Shown piece after piece: positions 26,645-35,534 of a stretch of DNA of 49,801 nt (positions are counted from its first letter, which is position 1; the number at the start of each line of letters is the position of its first letter). Under the pieces are notes generated by a model. That model was not told the DNA's origin. It was given only the letters and a program-made list of their open reading frames with translations, and searched no databases. Position numbers and translations under genes: made by a program. The DNA comes from an uncultured Nitrospina sp. (lineage in GTDB: Bacteria; Nitrospinota; Nitrospinia; Nitrospinales; VA-1): the NCBI GenBank assembly GCA_937891765.1, contig CALAGQ010000043.1, positions 1-49,801 of the forward strand, given 5' to 3'.

Positions 26645-27004
26645 ATGGCAACTATTGGCGATCGCATGACAGGTCCCGTTATAAGTATTGGTCAGGATGC
26701 GAGCATTAAAAGTGCCACTGAAAAAATTTATGCTCATGCCATCGGATCGCTCCTTGTGACTCACGACGAAAAATTTGTTGGGATCATCACCAAAACCGAT
26801 TCGATGCTCAAGGTTCTCATTAAAAACCTCGATGCCGACTCGACCCCGGTTTCCGACGTAATATCCGAAGCATTAATAACCATCGATGTTGGCGAGACCC
26901 TTGATTCCGCCAAAAAATTACTGGATGAAAAATCCTTTCGCCACCTGCCCGTTACCCGGGACAATGAAATTATCGGAATCCTATCCCCAAAAGACCTGAG
27001 ATAA
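26645..27004 (+). CDS. Two-CBS-domain protein
   Basis: A 119-residue protein made of one CBS pair. First CBS: MTGPVISIGQDASIKSA with GSLLVTHDEKFVGIITKTD. Second: TIDVGETLDSAKKLLDEKSFRHLPVTR, ending NEIIGILSPKDLR. Such stand-alone pairs bind adenine nucleotides and act as energy sensors; the partner is not identifiable. The ATG at 26645 is preferred to a GTG six bases earlier. It converges on xseA with an 8-bp gap. Confidence 0.88.
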   Translation: MATIGDRMTGPVISIGQDASIKSATEKIYAHAIGSLLVTHDEKFVGIITKTDSMLKVLIKNLDADSTPVSDVISEALITIDVGETLDSAKKLLDEKSFRHLPVTRDNEIIGILSPKDLR

Positions 27005-27012
27005 TATTCGCC

Positions 27013-28443
27013 TTAGTTTTCCTCTATAATTTTTTTTACGGTGCAATCCAAGCCCCCGCGAGAAAGCCTTATTTTAACCGTATCTCCCGGATTGACCGCT
27101 TCCGTATTTTTCAGAGATTCTCCATCTTTCGAACAGATGCTATAGCCTCTTTCTAAAATAGCCAGTGGATTGATGGCGTTCAGATTTTTTAATATTCCTT
27201 CAAAGCGCTCCTTATTTAAACGCACCTGCGAGTGGATGATATGCAACATTCTTTTTTCCAGCATCATCCTGTTTTCTTTCATATGTTGAATATGTTTTTC
27301 GGGTGAAGCTTGAAATAGTCGGTGTATTTTGTCCTGCAACCTTTGTTGATGGGATACCAGACTTTGCTCCAGCCCCCGGAGTAGCCGGACGTGCAAATCA
27401 TCCAGGCGTTGAATTTGCGGATTGAATATTTCTTTGGGTTGATGGAAAAACCGCCTGTCCATCAACCTTTTTAGCAGGTCGGCATAATATTCCAACTTCT
27501 TTTGCAGGGTTGTTATCAGCGCTTCATTCAGGGAGCGAATTTCCCTGACCGTGTCTTGCAAAAGGGGCACGGTTAACTCTGCCGCCGCCGAAGGAGTCGG
27601 CGCTCTCAGGTCGGCCACAAAATCTGCAATGGTAAAATCTATTTCGTGCCCCACCGCAGAAACAACAGGGATGCGGGATGCAAAAATTGCCCGGGCCACT
27701 ACTTCTTCATTAAAGGCCCACAGGTCTTCCAACGAACCTCCACCGCGGCCAATAATGATGACCTCAATGTCTTTTCTTTGGTTAAGTTCTTCAATGCCAC
27801 GGGCGATTTCTTCAGCCGCTCCTTCACCTTGGACTTTTGCAGGACATAGCAGCACAGAAACTTTCGGGTTTCTTCTTCTTATTATATTGAGAATGTCTCG
27901 GACGGCGGCACCTGTAGAAGAGGTGACCACTCCTACCTTCCAGGGAAATTCAGGCAGGGGTTTCTTTTTTTCATCATCAAACAGACCTTCTTTATCCAGC
28001 TTTTCCTTTAACTGCTCGAAGGCTTTTTGCAAGGCGCCCAGACCTCTTGGCTCCATAGACTCTGCAATAATCTGATATTCGCCTCGGGCATCGTAGACGC
28101 TGATTCGGCCAAACAATAAAACCTGATCGCCATCTTCCGGTTGAAATTTTATTCCTGCCCGATGACCTTTAAATAAAACACAGCGGATCTGCGACTTGTC
28201 GTCTTTCAAAACAAAATAACTGTGGCCGGAAGCCACGGTTCTGAAATTGGAAATTTCTCCCTCCACCCAAACCGAGTCAAACGCCGCTTCCATAATGGCG
28301 CGGATGTCTCGGGTCAATCCGCTGACACTGTATACTTGCGGTTGTCCTGAAGGCTTTTCCGGCGCGGGATGATTCGATGCCTCAGCCGAGTTTTCAACGG
28401 TGAGCGGTGTTTGAAATTTGCGGATTTGCTTTTTGCGGATCAT
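27013..28443 (-). CDS. xseA: Exodeoxyribonuclease VII large subunit
   Basis: A 476-residue nuclease subunit that degrades single-stranded DNA. The N-terminal OB fold is VEGEISNFRTVASGHSYFVLKD (about residues 60-81). The catalytic domain has GVVTSSTGAAVRDILNI, IIGRGGGSLEDLWAFN and VSAVGHEIDFTIADFVADL with APTPSAAAE. A long helical region follows, ending RGYSICSKDG. An extra 35-residue basic N-terminal tail (MIRKKQIRKFQ) precedes the OB fold; starting later is possible. Confidence 0.95.
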   Translation of the reverse strand: MIRKKQIRKFQTPLTVENSAEASNHPAPEKPSGQPQVYSVSGLTRDIRAIMEAAFDSVWVEGEISNFRTVASGHSYFVLKDDKSQIRCVLFKGHRAGIKFQPEDGDQVLLFGRISVYDARGEYQIIAESMEPRGLGALQKAFEQLKEKLDKEGLFDDEKKKPLPEFPWKVGVVTSSTGAAVRDILNIIRRRNPKVSVLLCPAKVQGEGAAEEIARGIEELNQRKDIEVIIIGRGGGSLEDLWAFNEEVVARAIFASRIPVVSAVGHEIDFTIADFVADLRAPTPSAAAELTVPLLQDTVREIRSLNEALITTLQKKLEYYADLLKRLMDRRFFHQPKEIFNPQIQRLDDLHVRLLRGLEQSLVSHQQRLQDKIHRLFQASPEKHIQHMKENRMMLEKRMLHIIHSQVRLNKERFEGILKNLNAINPLAILERGYSICSKDGESLKNTEAVNPGDTVKIRLSRGGLDCTVKKIIEEN

Positions 28444-28488
28444 AAAAAAATTCGGGAAGAATTGTTTTTATTTGCCTTCTTTTCTAAG

Positions 28489-28625
28489 AGAGCTTTGCAC
28501 AACCCCGAGATTCTTCGCTAACTCTCAGAATGACATTCAAAAATCTCTGTTTTGTCGTCCTTGAGGAGCAGGAGGCGACGAAGGATCTCGCTTTTTCCCT
28601 TCCCATTAAACTTACGCAAAGCTCT
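28489..28625. repeat. 137-bp imperfect palindrome with terminal inverted repeats
   Basis: Outer arms are AGAGCTTTGC (28489-28498) and GCAAAGCTCT (28616-28625). Inside, GAGATTCTTCG with CTCAGAATGACA pairs imperfectly with TTGTCGTCCTTGAGGAGC and CGACGAAGGATCTC. It lies between xseA and folD. The form resembles a non-autonomous MITE or REP-type element; only one copy is in the window. Confidence 0.6.
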
Positions 28626-28632
28626 TCTTTTC

Positions 28633-29475
28633 TTATAGGGAGGCTTTAAAAGCTTTTAACGTATTTTCCATTAAGAGTGCAATGGTCATGGGCCCCACTC
28701 CACCCGGAACAGGAGTGATAAACCCGGCTTTTTCAGCGACCGGATCAAAGTCAACGTCGCCTGTCAGTTTCCCGTCCACGCGGTTGATTCCCACATCTAT
28801 CACCACCGCGCCTTCCTTTACCATATCAGAACTGACAAAATGGGGCCGACCTACTGCGGCGATCAATATATCCGCTTGACGGGTAACTTGTTCCAGGTTT
28901 GTCGTTCTCGAATGACAAATGGTCACCGTGGCGTGACGTTGCAATAACAAATGTGCCACGGGTTTTCCCACAATATTGCTTCGGCCCATAACCACCGCGT
29001 GCTTACCGGCAATTTCGATACCATAATAATCCAGCAAGACAATGATTCCTGTTGGCGTACACGGGGTGAGCAGGGCATTGCCGATAGCCAGCTTGCCGAC
29101 ATTGATGGGATGAAAACCGTCGACATCTTTTTTTGGGTCAATGGATAAAAGAATCTTTTCCGAGTCGATATGATCGGGAAGCGGCAATTGCACAAGGATA
29201 CCGTTCACTTTATCATTTTCGTTCAGCTCCTTGATAATATCCAGTAATTGCGCCTCGGTGGTTTCTGCGGGTAGGTTTTGTCCGAAGGATTGAAACCCGA
29301 TCTCGTTGCAAATTTTATTTTTGTTGCGCACATAAACTGCCGAGGCCGGGTCCTCGCCGACCAGAACGGTAGCCAGACCTGGCGCACGACCTGTTTTGCT
29401 TTTCAGTTCCGCAGTCTCCTTCATCAGGCGGCTACGGATTTCTGCCGATACTTTTTTACCGTCAATCAGAACCAT
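28633..29475 (-). CDS. folD: Bifunctional methylenetetrahydrofolate dehydrogenase/cyclohydrolase
   Basis: A 280-residue enzyme interconverting methylene-, methenyl- and formyl-tetrahydrofolate. The catalytic Lys lies in [15 protein letters not shown]. The family motifs [37 protein letters not shown] and [18 protein letters not shown] are present. The ATG at 29475 with AGGAG is chosen. The upstream extension to 29514 is encoded by repeat A8 and would be foreign. Confidence 0.95.
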   Translation of the reverse strand: MVLIDGKKVSAEIRSRLMKETAELKSKTGRAPGLATVLVGEDPASAVYVRNKNKICNEIGFQSFGQNLPAETTEAQLLDIIKELNENDKVNGILVQLPLPDHIDSEKILLSIDPKKDVDGFHPINVGKLAIGNALLTPCTPTGIIVLLDYYGIEIAGKHAVVMGRSNIVGKPVAHLLLQRHATVTICHSRTTNLEQVTRQADILIAAVGRPHFVSSDMVKEGAVVIDVGINRVDGKLTGDVDFDPVAEKAGFITPVPGGVGPMTIALLMENTLKAFKASL

Positions 29476-29487
29476 AATTCTCCTTCT

Positions 29488-29588
29488 ACCTACTTGGCGT
29501 AGGGCCAACTGCAATAGTCTTAATGGCAGGCGACTGGTTAACTCGGCTCAACGAGTCATTGCTATCTGCCTCCACGGCTAGTGGTGGG
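29488..29588. repeat. Family A palindromic repeat, copy A8 (most complete)
   Basis: Both arms are present: CTACTTGGCGTAGGGCC on the left and CCACGGCTAGTGG on the right, with AACTGCAATAGTCTTAATGG and CTCGGCTCAACGAGTCATTG between. It lies between the sigma-54 activator and folD. Confidence 0.78.
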
Positions 29589-29632
29589 CAGTTTAACAGA
29601 ATTTTTGATTTATCGAAGGGGCGTCTTTCTGT

Positions 29633-31123
29633 TTATTTAATTTCCAATTCCTTGATCAACCGGGAAAGGTAGGAGCGCTGAACATCCAGAATCTGCGCGG
29701 CTTTGGTCCGGTTACCGCTGGTGGATTTGAGGGTGTTGGAAATAAAAGTTTGGCGAAACGAATCGCTGGCTTCCTTGAGGGTAGACCCGACATTAAGCTC
29801 AATAGGAGCCTGGGAAGTTTCAAAGGGGAACTCGTCGGGAAGCAGCTCTTCCCCGTCCGATAAGACAATGGCCCGCTCCACCGAGTTCTCCAGTTCCCGG
29901 ATGTTTCCCGGCCAGGAATAACTCATAAGGTGAGAGACCAAACCCTTGCCCGGCTTTTTGACGGGCTGGTTTTCCGGACTGTGCTTCTTGAGGAAAAAGG
30001 TTAACAGGTCGCGGATATCCTCGAGTTTTTCACGAAGTGGCGGCAAGGTTATTTTTATAACATTGATTCGATAATACAGGTCTTGGCGGAAATTTCCTTC
30101 GCGGACTTCTTTTTCTAAATCGCGATTGGTCGCCGTTACCAATCTGACATCGACATTGATGGTTTCGGTGCCCCCCAGACGGATGAACGACTCTTCCTGA
30201 ACGACCCTCAACAGTTTTACCTGCATGTCTAAAGGCAACTCGCCAATTTCATCGAGGAAAAGCGTACCCGTATGAGCGGCTTCAAACAGACCTATTTTTT
30301 GCGAGTCCGCACCGGTGAAAGCACCTTTCTCGTGGCCAAAAAGTTCGCGCTCCAGAATGGATGCCGGTAAAGCCCCACAACTGACCGACACGAAGGGCTT
30401 GTTCTGCCTCTGGCCCCGGTCATGAATTAGATGGGCAAACAATTCCTTTCCTGTTCCACTTTCGCCATTCAACAGAACAGTGGCTTTGGAATCGGCCACC
30501 TTTTCGGCCACCTCAATGCACTTTTTAATGGCTTTACTCTCGCCCACAATCGTGTAACGGTGCAGAAATTGTTCCTTTAGCCTGCCAAACTCCTCACCCA
30601 ACAAGTTTCTATTTTGCGCAACTTGAAAAAACTTTGCCATCAAATTAGCAAAACGTTCCAGAACCTCAGTGTTTGTTTCATTGAAGGTGGATCCATCGAC
30701 CTTATCAAGAAACTGAACAACACCGATCACTTTTTTACCAATGATCAGTGGAAAACTGGCCATAGACTTGACAGGAGTCCGCATTTTTTCACTGACTCCC
30801 TGATACCAGCGCGGGTCCGTGGCCACATCATTGGAAATAACGGCTTCCCCGGTTTTCGCGACACACCCTGAAATTCCCACACCGGGTGGCAAATCAATAT
30901 CTTTTAATTGCCCCATATTTTTTCCGGAGGCCTGGTAAAATTGCAGCTTAAAGGTCTTTTCATTCTGAACCAGCAATAATGAACCATTTTTAACACCCAC
31001 AATATCCTTAGCCGCGTCCATAACCATGGCTAATAATTCATCCACCTCTAAAGAAGTTGTCTTAAAAAGGTCGGACACTTTACGCAGCGTTTGAATATGA
31101 GTCTCTTTGCCAATACGTTTCAT
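29633..31123 (-). CDS. GAF-domain sigma-54-dependent transcription activator
   Basis: A 496-residue NtrC-like regulator without a receiver domain. Residues about 15-170 are a GAF sensor (KNGSLLLVQNEKTFKLQF, LPPGVGISGCVAKTGEAV, VVQFLDKVDG). About 195-425 is the AAA+ domain: Walker A GESGTGKE, the sigma-54 contact GAFTGA, Walker B GTLFLDEIGELP, then SYSWPGNIRELENSVERAI. The C-terminal helix-turn-helix is NRTKAAQILDVQRSYLSRL. The ligand sensed by GAF is unknown. The target may be the divergent TMTC cluster, but no clear -24/-12 element was found there. Confidence 0.92.
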   Translation of the reverse strand: MKRIGKETHIQTLRKVSDLFKTTSLEVDELLAMVMDAAKDIVGVKNGSLLLVQNEKTFKLQFYQASGKNMGQLKDIDLPPGVGISGCVAKTGEAVISNDVATDPRWYQGVSEKMRTPVKSMASFPLIIGKKVIGVVQFLDKVDGSTFNETNTEVLERFANLMAKFFQVAQNRNLLGEEFGRLKEQFLHRYTIVGESKAIKKCIEVAEKVADSKATVLLNGESGTGKELFAHLIHDRGQRQNKPFVSVSCGALPASILERELFGHEKGAFTGADSQKIGLFEAAHTGTLFLDEIGELPLDMQVKLLRVVQEESFIRLGGTETINVDVRLVTATNRDLEKEVREGNFRQDLYYRINVIKITLPPLREKLEDIRDLLTFFLKKHSPENQPVKKPGKGLVSHLMSYSWPGNIRELENSVERAIVLSDGEELLPDEFPFETSQAPIELNVGSTLKEASDSFRQTFISNTLKSTSGNRTKAAQILDVQRSYLSRLIKELEIK

Positions 31124-31428
31124 GAAATATCCTAATTAACACATAAATGCTATAGCTTTAAAAAGTTGCACTTTATTATTCAACGGTTAGAATTGTGTAT
31201 CATTTTATTCTATACCTTTGGAGAGGTTTTGAAAAGTGCTAATATTTCATGAGTTAGGATAAAGTTCCTCTTAATATTGAACCAAGTTCAAACGATAACT
31301 ATATAGGGCATTAAAAAAGGCCTTATAACTATGGGAAGTAGGAATGGACTTTCCCGAGCACCCTATTAAAATGTTCAAAGTTGAATATTTCATCACAGTG
31401 AAGCGCCACTGTTTCACTGATCATTCAT
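31124..31428. other. Spacer between GAF activator and first TMTC-like gene
   Basis: A 305-bp A/T-rich divergent region without a gene. It holds the plus-strand promoter at 31277-31305 and a later CAGTGAA/TTCACTG inverted repeat (about 31397-31420) just before the reading frame. No -24/-12 sigma-54 site was recognised. Confidence 0.5.
31277..31305 (+). promoter_or_regulatory. Promoter for TMTC-like operon
   Basis: TTGAAC, 17 bases, TATATA, about 115 bases before the first TMTC-like gene. This is the best sigma-70-type match in the spacer. Confidence 0.5.
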
Positions 31429-33627
31429 TTGAGCCCAGCAATTCATAAATTCACCCTGATGCTTGCACTCCCTTCGAGAAGCAAAAATTTATTGGGCTGT
31501 GTGACGCTGCTGATCCTGATCAGCATGCTTGCCTATTTCAATTCGCTGAAGGGTTCCTTCCAGTTTGATGATGTCCCTCTGATTAAAAGTCATTGGTTGG
31601 TAAATACGGACGCATTTTTCGATCACCCTCGCTCCGGCGAAATTGGAAACCGCCCTGTCTTATATTGGACATTTGCCTTGAACAACCAACTGGCTCTCCA
31701 TCAAGTTTTCGGGTTCCACCTGATTAACCTCGCTCTGCATATTGGGGTGACTCTTTTGATTTTTTTTACTATCTGGCGCGCCGGGTATTTACAAAATGAA
31801 TGTGGTTGGGTTTTCCCCTTAACGACGGCCTTATTGTTTTCACTGCATCCATTAAATACCGATTCGGTCTCTTACATTTCTTCGCGGTCTTCTTTGCTGG
31901 CAACATTTTTTTATCTTTTGACGCTATATATTTTTCTTAATTTGTTCTGCCCGAAGAAAATAACCCAACTTGCAAAAAGAGGGGCTCTCTCGCTTTTGGT
32001 TTTGTCAGGAATATATTTATCTATGGCCTCAAAATTAATCGGGGCGACTTTGCCATTGATGCTGGTTGTCTGGTATTGGAGTTTTATCGGGCGCAAACAA
32101 TATCCGGATTTTCACAAAAAAGTAATGAATAACCGATCAGTCGCTATCGCCTTCACTTCAGCAGCCATTATTTTAATCGGAATTATATTGTGGGGCGATC
32201 CTTGGATTTACATGCCTCTTGATCAAGGTTTCGAGTTATTTGGGCGAGCCCCTTATTTTATGGTGCAGTTAAAAATCATCGTGTTTTATTACCTGAAACT
32301 GTTTTGCTTTCCTTTCAACCTGAATGTGGACAGCGGCTTTCCTTTCAGTTCACCGATGACGGACCCTGCTATAATTTTTTCAGGTTTGGTAATACTCGCA
32401 AGCGTATTGGCTGTTCTTAAATGGAGAAATGTCTGGATGGTTGTCGGAGCAATCTGGTTTTTTATCACATTAGCCCCAACCTCAAGTTTCATCCCCTTGA
32501 ATGACCTGGCTGTCGAGCACCGCATGTACCTACCCATGTCGCTGGGCTTAAGTTTGATTGTCGGCACTGGTATAAAAACTTTGCCTGCACTCTTAAGGCT
32601 TCGGTTGCTTGTAGTTTTATTGGTCGCACTGGGGCTTACCACAGCAACCAGAAATGCTGACTGGGTCAATGAATTAAGTTTGTGGAAAGATGCTGCAAAG
32701 AAAAATCCTTTTTCGCCAAGACCTCATAGCAATCTCGGCAAAGCCTATTATGAAAAAGGCGATCTCAGCCGGGCCAGCACTCATCTTGAAAAGAGTGTGG
32801 CTAATATACCAAGGTTCGTGGCTCATCAATACAATATCCGGAATCCAAAAAGTTTTCTTGAAAGAAGAGGTGAAATTACGGGAAAAGCGAACAAAGTGAG
32901 GTCTCCAGACTCTTTAAAAGTCATGGCCGAACTGGTGGAGCCTCACTATAACCTGGCCAGCGTTTATCTGGATCAAGGTCGGCTGGACAAAGCGGAAAAA
33001 GAATACCTGAAAACCCAGGCATTGCGACCGGGTCATTTTCCATCCAAAATAGGGCTGAGTACTGTTTATAACAAAAAAGGGTTGTACGACCGGGCAATAG
33101 CATCGTTGGAACTGGCGATCAAAGAGAACTCATCTAATTCCGACCCCGGTTTTGCCCTCGTCAGGTTGAACCTGGGAGAACTTTATGGAAAAACCGGAAA
33201 AATTGAAAACGCTATTATCGAATGGGAAGCGGCCCTTAAAATAGACCCCTCTTTATTGCCCGCTCATTTCAATCTGGGAACCGCCTATATGATGACAGGA
33301 AAACTGGGGTTGGCAGAAAATTCATTCAAGCATTGCCTGAAACTGAACAGCCGGTATGAACCTGCGCTGTTCAACCTTGCTAAAGTTTATCAGAGGCAGA
33401 AAAAATGGGACCTGTCGACCCGACAATTTAAAACTTTTCTTGAAGTGGTCGGCCCAGATCCTTCTGCCCATGCTCAAATTGGTTTCAATTTTAATCAGCA
33501 ATCAGACTGGGAAAATGCACGGCGACATTTTCAGATAGCACTAAACTTGAATCCGACCCCGGCCCAAAGTGAAGCCATCAATAAAATGATATTAAATTTA
33601 ACTGGCCCACAAAACACGACTCCGTGA
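31429..33627 (+). CDS. TMTC-like GT-C membrane protein with TPRs (first of three)
   Basis: A 732-residue protein. The N-terminal half has about ten transmembrane helices; the C-terminal half (from about residue 425) has TPRs (RPHSNLGKAYYEKGDLSRA, LPAHFNLGTAYMMTGKLGLA). After the first helix comes FQFDDVPLI, the acidic pair expected of GT-C glycosyltransferases. HPLNTDSVSYISSRSSLLA and SFIPLNDLAVEHRMYLP are TMTC-type segments. TMTC proteins are O-mannosyltransferases in animals; bacterial relatives probably use polyprenyl-phosphate sugars. The start is uncertain: TTG 31429 or ATG 31459, neither with a clear Shine-Dalgarno. The stop overlaps the next gene. Confidence 0.82.
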   Translation: MSPAIHKFTLMLALPSRSKNLLGCVTLLILISMLAYFNSLKGSFQFDDVPLIKSHWLVNTDAFFDHPRSGEIGNRPVLYWTFALNNQLALHQVFGFHLINLALHIGVTLLIFFTIWRAGYLQNECGWVFPLTTALLFSLHPLNTDSVSYISSRSSLLATFFYLLTLYIFLNLFCPKKITQLAKRGALSLLVLSGIYLSMASKLIGATLPLMLVVWYWSFIGRKQYPDFHKKVMNNRSVAIAFTSAAIILIGIILWGDPWIYMPLDQGFELFGRAPYFMVQLKIIVFYYLKLFCFPFNLNVDSGFPFSSPMTDPAIIFSGLVILASVLAVLKWRNVWMVVGAIWFFITLAPTSSFIPLNDLAVEHRMYLPMSLGLSLIVGTGIKTLPALLRLRLLVVLLVALGLTTATRNADWVNELSLWKDAAKKNPFSPRPHSNLGKAYYEKGDLSRASTHLEKSVANIPRFVAHQYNIRNPKSFLERRGEITGKANKVRSPDSLKVMAELVEPHYNLASVYLDQGRLDKAEKEYLKTQALRPGHFPSKIGLSTVYNKKGLYDRAIASLELAIKENSSNSDPGFALVRLNLGELYGKTGKIENAIIEWEAALKIDPSLLPAHFNLGTAYMMTGKLGLAENSFKHCLKLNSRYEPALFNLAKVYQRQKKWDLSTRQFKTFLEVVGPDPSAHAQIGFNFNQQSDWENARRHFQIALNLNPTPAQSEAINKMILNLTGPQNTTP

Positions 33628-35534
33628 ACATCAAAACTACAGACATCGTCGGGCGTCAGGTAAAATCCATCATCGTTCTCATCTTGATGGGCCTTCTTGC
33701 TTTCTGGGCCACCTTTCACTCACCCTTTCTTTATGATGACGCTCACGCCATTGTCGAGAATCCCTATATCCAGCATTTGGATAATTTTCAAAAAAATGTT
33801 GGCATCGAGAATATTTTTAACCGCTCTGTACTTTTACTGACATTCGCGGTGAATCAGGAAATAGGCGGACTGGAGGTATTCGGGTATCACCTCATCAATA
33901 TTCTTATCCATATCCTGACGGGACTGGTCTGGTATTTTCTGGTCCGCGAATTGTTGTTTTTGGAGCCAGATCAACAACGACTCAAATGCTTGCCTTTAAT
34001 TTGTGCTTCTATTCATTTACTTAATCCCCTCACGGTTGAAACCATCACTTATATTTCAAGCCGGTCATCAGGGTTGGCAACATTTTTTTATCTGCTGACC
34101 TTTTATATTTTTTGTAGGCTGGCACGCAAAGAAAATATGGCCTGGACAGGAAAACTGCTTTTTGTTACGGGAATTTTTGGTTTTCTTTTTCTGGGAGTAG
34201 GAACCAAGGAAATTGTCGTCACCTTTCCTTTTATGGCTATCATCTATATCTGGCTCATCACCCCGGCGGTAGAAAGAAAGTTTTTGAAGGCAAAAATCGG
34301 CGCCCTTCTCCTGCCTCTTTTGCTTTATCTGTGTTATCGCTATTTGGAGCAGGGCAATATTTTTTCTTTAAACGCCGATCCGGTCTCCGGGGAAACCAGC
34401 CGCATCCTGTATTTTCTCAGCCAAATCAAGGTGGCCGTCAACTATTACCTGCTCAAACTGTTCCTACCTTTTAATCTTAACTTTGAACCGGATATACGTT
34501 TAGGAGGTATAGACGGACAATTCATTTTTGCTGCCGGGGTTTTGGGAGCCGGGGTCATGATGATTGCCCGACATAAATCTCCCGTTTTACAATTCGCCGC
34601 AATCTGGTTCGCCGTCACATTGCTTCCCACATCCAGTTTTATTCCGCTCAAACAAATTGCCACGGAGCACCGCACTTATTTACCCGGGTTGGGATTCAGC
34701 CTGGCCTTGGGTTGGATGTTTTTGAATGTCCCCCGGATTTTTGCGACCGGCCTTTTGTTGATATTCTTATCTTTAAGTTTTTTACTCACGGTGAATCGTA
34801 CCCTCGATTATCGGTCTGAAGTTTCGCTATGGAAAGACACAGCAGAAAAATCCCCGAACAAGGCGCTGGTTCATAACAATCTGGCAACCGCATATATGTC
34901 AGCAAAAATGTTCGACGATGCAGAGCAGGAACTGGCCGTCGCTCTTCAGCTATACCCCGGCCAGTCCGAAAGCTATGCAAATTTAGGTCATATCCATTTT
35001 CAGCGGGAAAACTGGAAACAAGCCATTGAAGAATTTGATCTTGCCATTGCGCTGGGCTCTGACAAACCGGATACCTATTATTTTGCGGGACTTGCCCGAA
35101 ACAAACTGTCGGCCTTTGTAGAAGCCATTCCCTTTCTGCAACAAGCCGTCAACATACGTCCTCATAAAGCCAATTACCATTTTGATCTGGGAAATGCATA
35201 TCAAAACACAAAGTCTTTTGATGAAGCCCTGCAGGAATTTCACCGGACACTGGCTATCCAACCCATGCATCCGCAGGCACAAAATAATATAGGTTTTATA
35301 TTCTGGAATTTAAAAGCCTATGAAAAAGCAGAAGCTGCGTTTAAAAAAGCATTGGATATCCAATATGATCTACCGGAAATCCATCACAACCTGGCCGCTC
35401 TGTATCTGAAAAATAACCGTCACGTCGACGCGATTCACCACTTGGAGCAAGTACTCAAACTGCAACCTGATAATGTATCCGCCCAAAAATTGATGGATCA
35501 TGCCTTGAGCCGGGTAAAGGCAGGCCTCTCATGA
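33624..35534 (+). CDS. TMTC-like GT-C membrane protein with TPRs (second of three)
   Basis: A 636-residue paralogue of the preceding protein. It begins with a GTG that overlaps the previous stop (GTGA). The acidic pair is in FLYDDAHAIVENPYI. HLLNPLTVETITYISSRSSG and SFIPLKQIATEHRTYLPG match the first protein's segments. About ten membrane helices are followed by TPRs from about residue 410 (LVHNNLATAYMSAKMFDDA, PDTYYFAGLARNKLSA, PEIHHNLAALYLKNNRHVDA). The overlap on both sides shows the three are expressed together. The glycan donor and the acceptor are unknown. Confidence 0.83.
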   Translation: MNIKTTDIVGRQVKSIIVLILMGLLAFWATFHSPFLYDDAHAIVENPYIQHLDNFQKNVGIENIFNRSVLLLTFAVNQEIGGLEVFGYHLINILIHILTGLVWYFLVRELLFLEPDQQRLKCLPLICASIHLLNPLTVETITYISSRSSGLATFFYLLTFYIFCRLARKENMAWTGKLLFVTGIFGFLFLGVGTKEIVVTFPFMAIIYIWLITPAVERKFLKAKIGALLLPLLLYLCYRYLEQGNIFSLNADPVSGETSRILYFLSQIKVAVNYYLLKLFLPFNLNFEPDIRLGGIDGQFIFAAGVLGAGVMMIARHKSPVLQFAAIWFAVTLLPTSSFIPLKQIATEHRTYLPGLGFSLALGWMFLNVPRIFATGLLLIFLSLSFLLTVNRTLDYRSEVSLWKDTAEKSPNKALVHNNLATAYMSAKMFDDAEQELAVALQLYPGQSESYANLGHIHFQRENWKQAIEEFDLAIALGSDKPDTYYFAGLARNKLSAFVEAIPFLQQAVNIRPHKANYHFDLGNAYQNTKSFDEALQEFHRTLAIQPMHPQAQNNIGFIFWNLKAYEKAEAAFKKALDIQYDLPEIHHNLAALYLKNNRHVDAIHHLEQVLKLQPDNVSAQKLMDHALSRVKAGLS

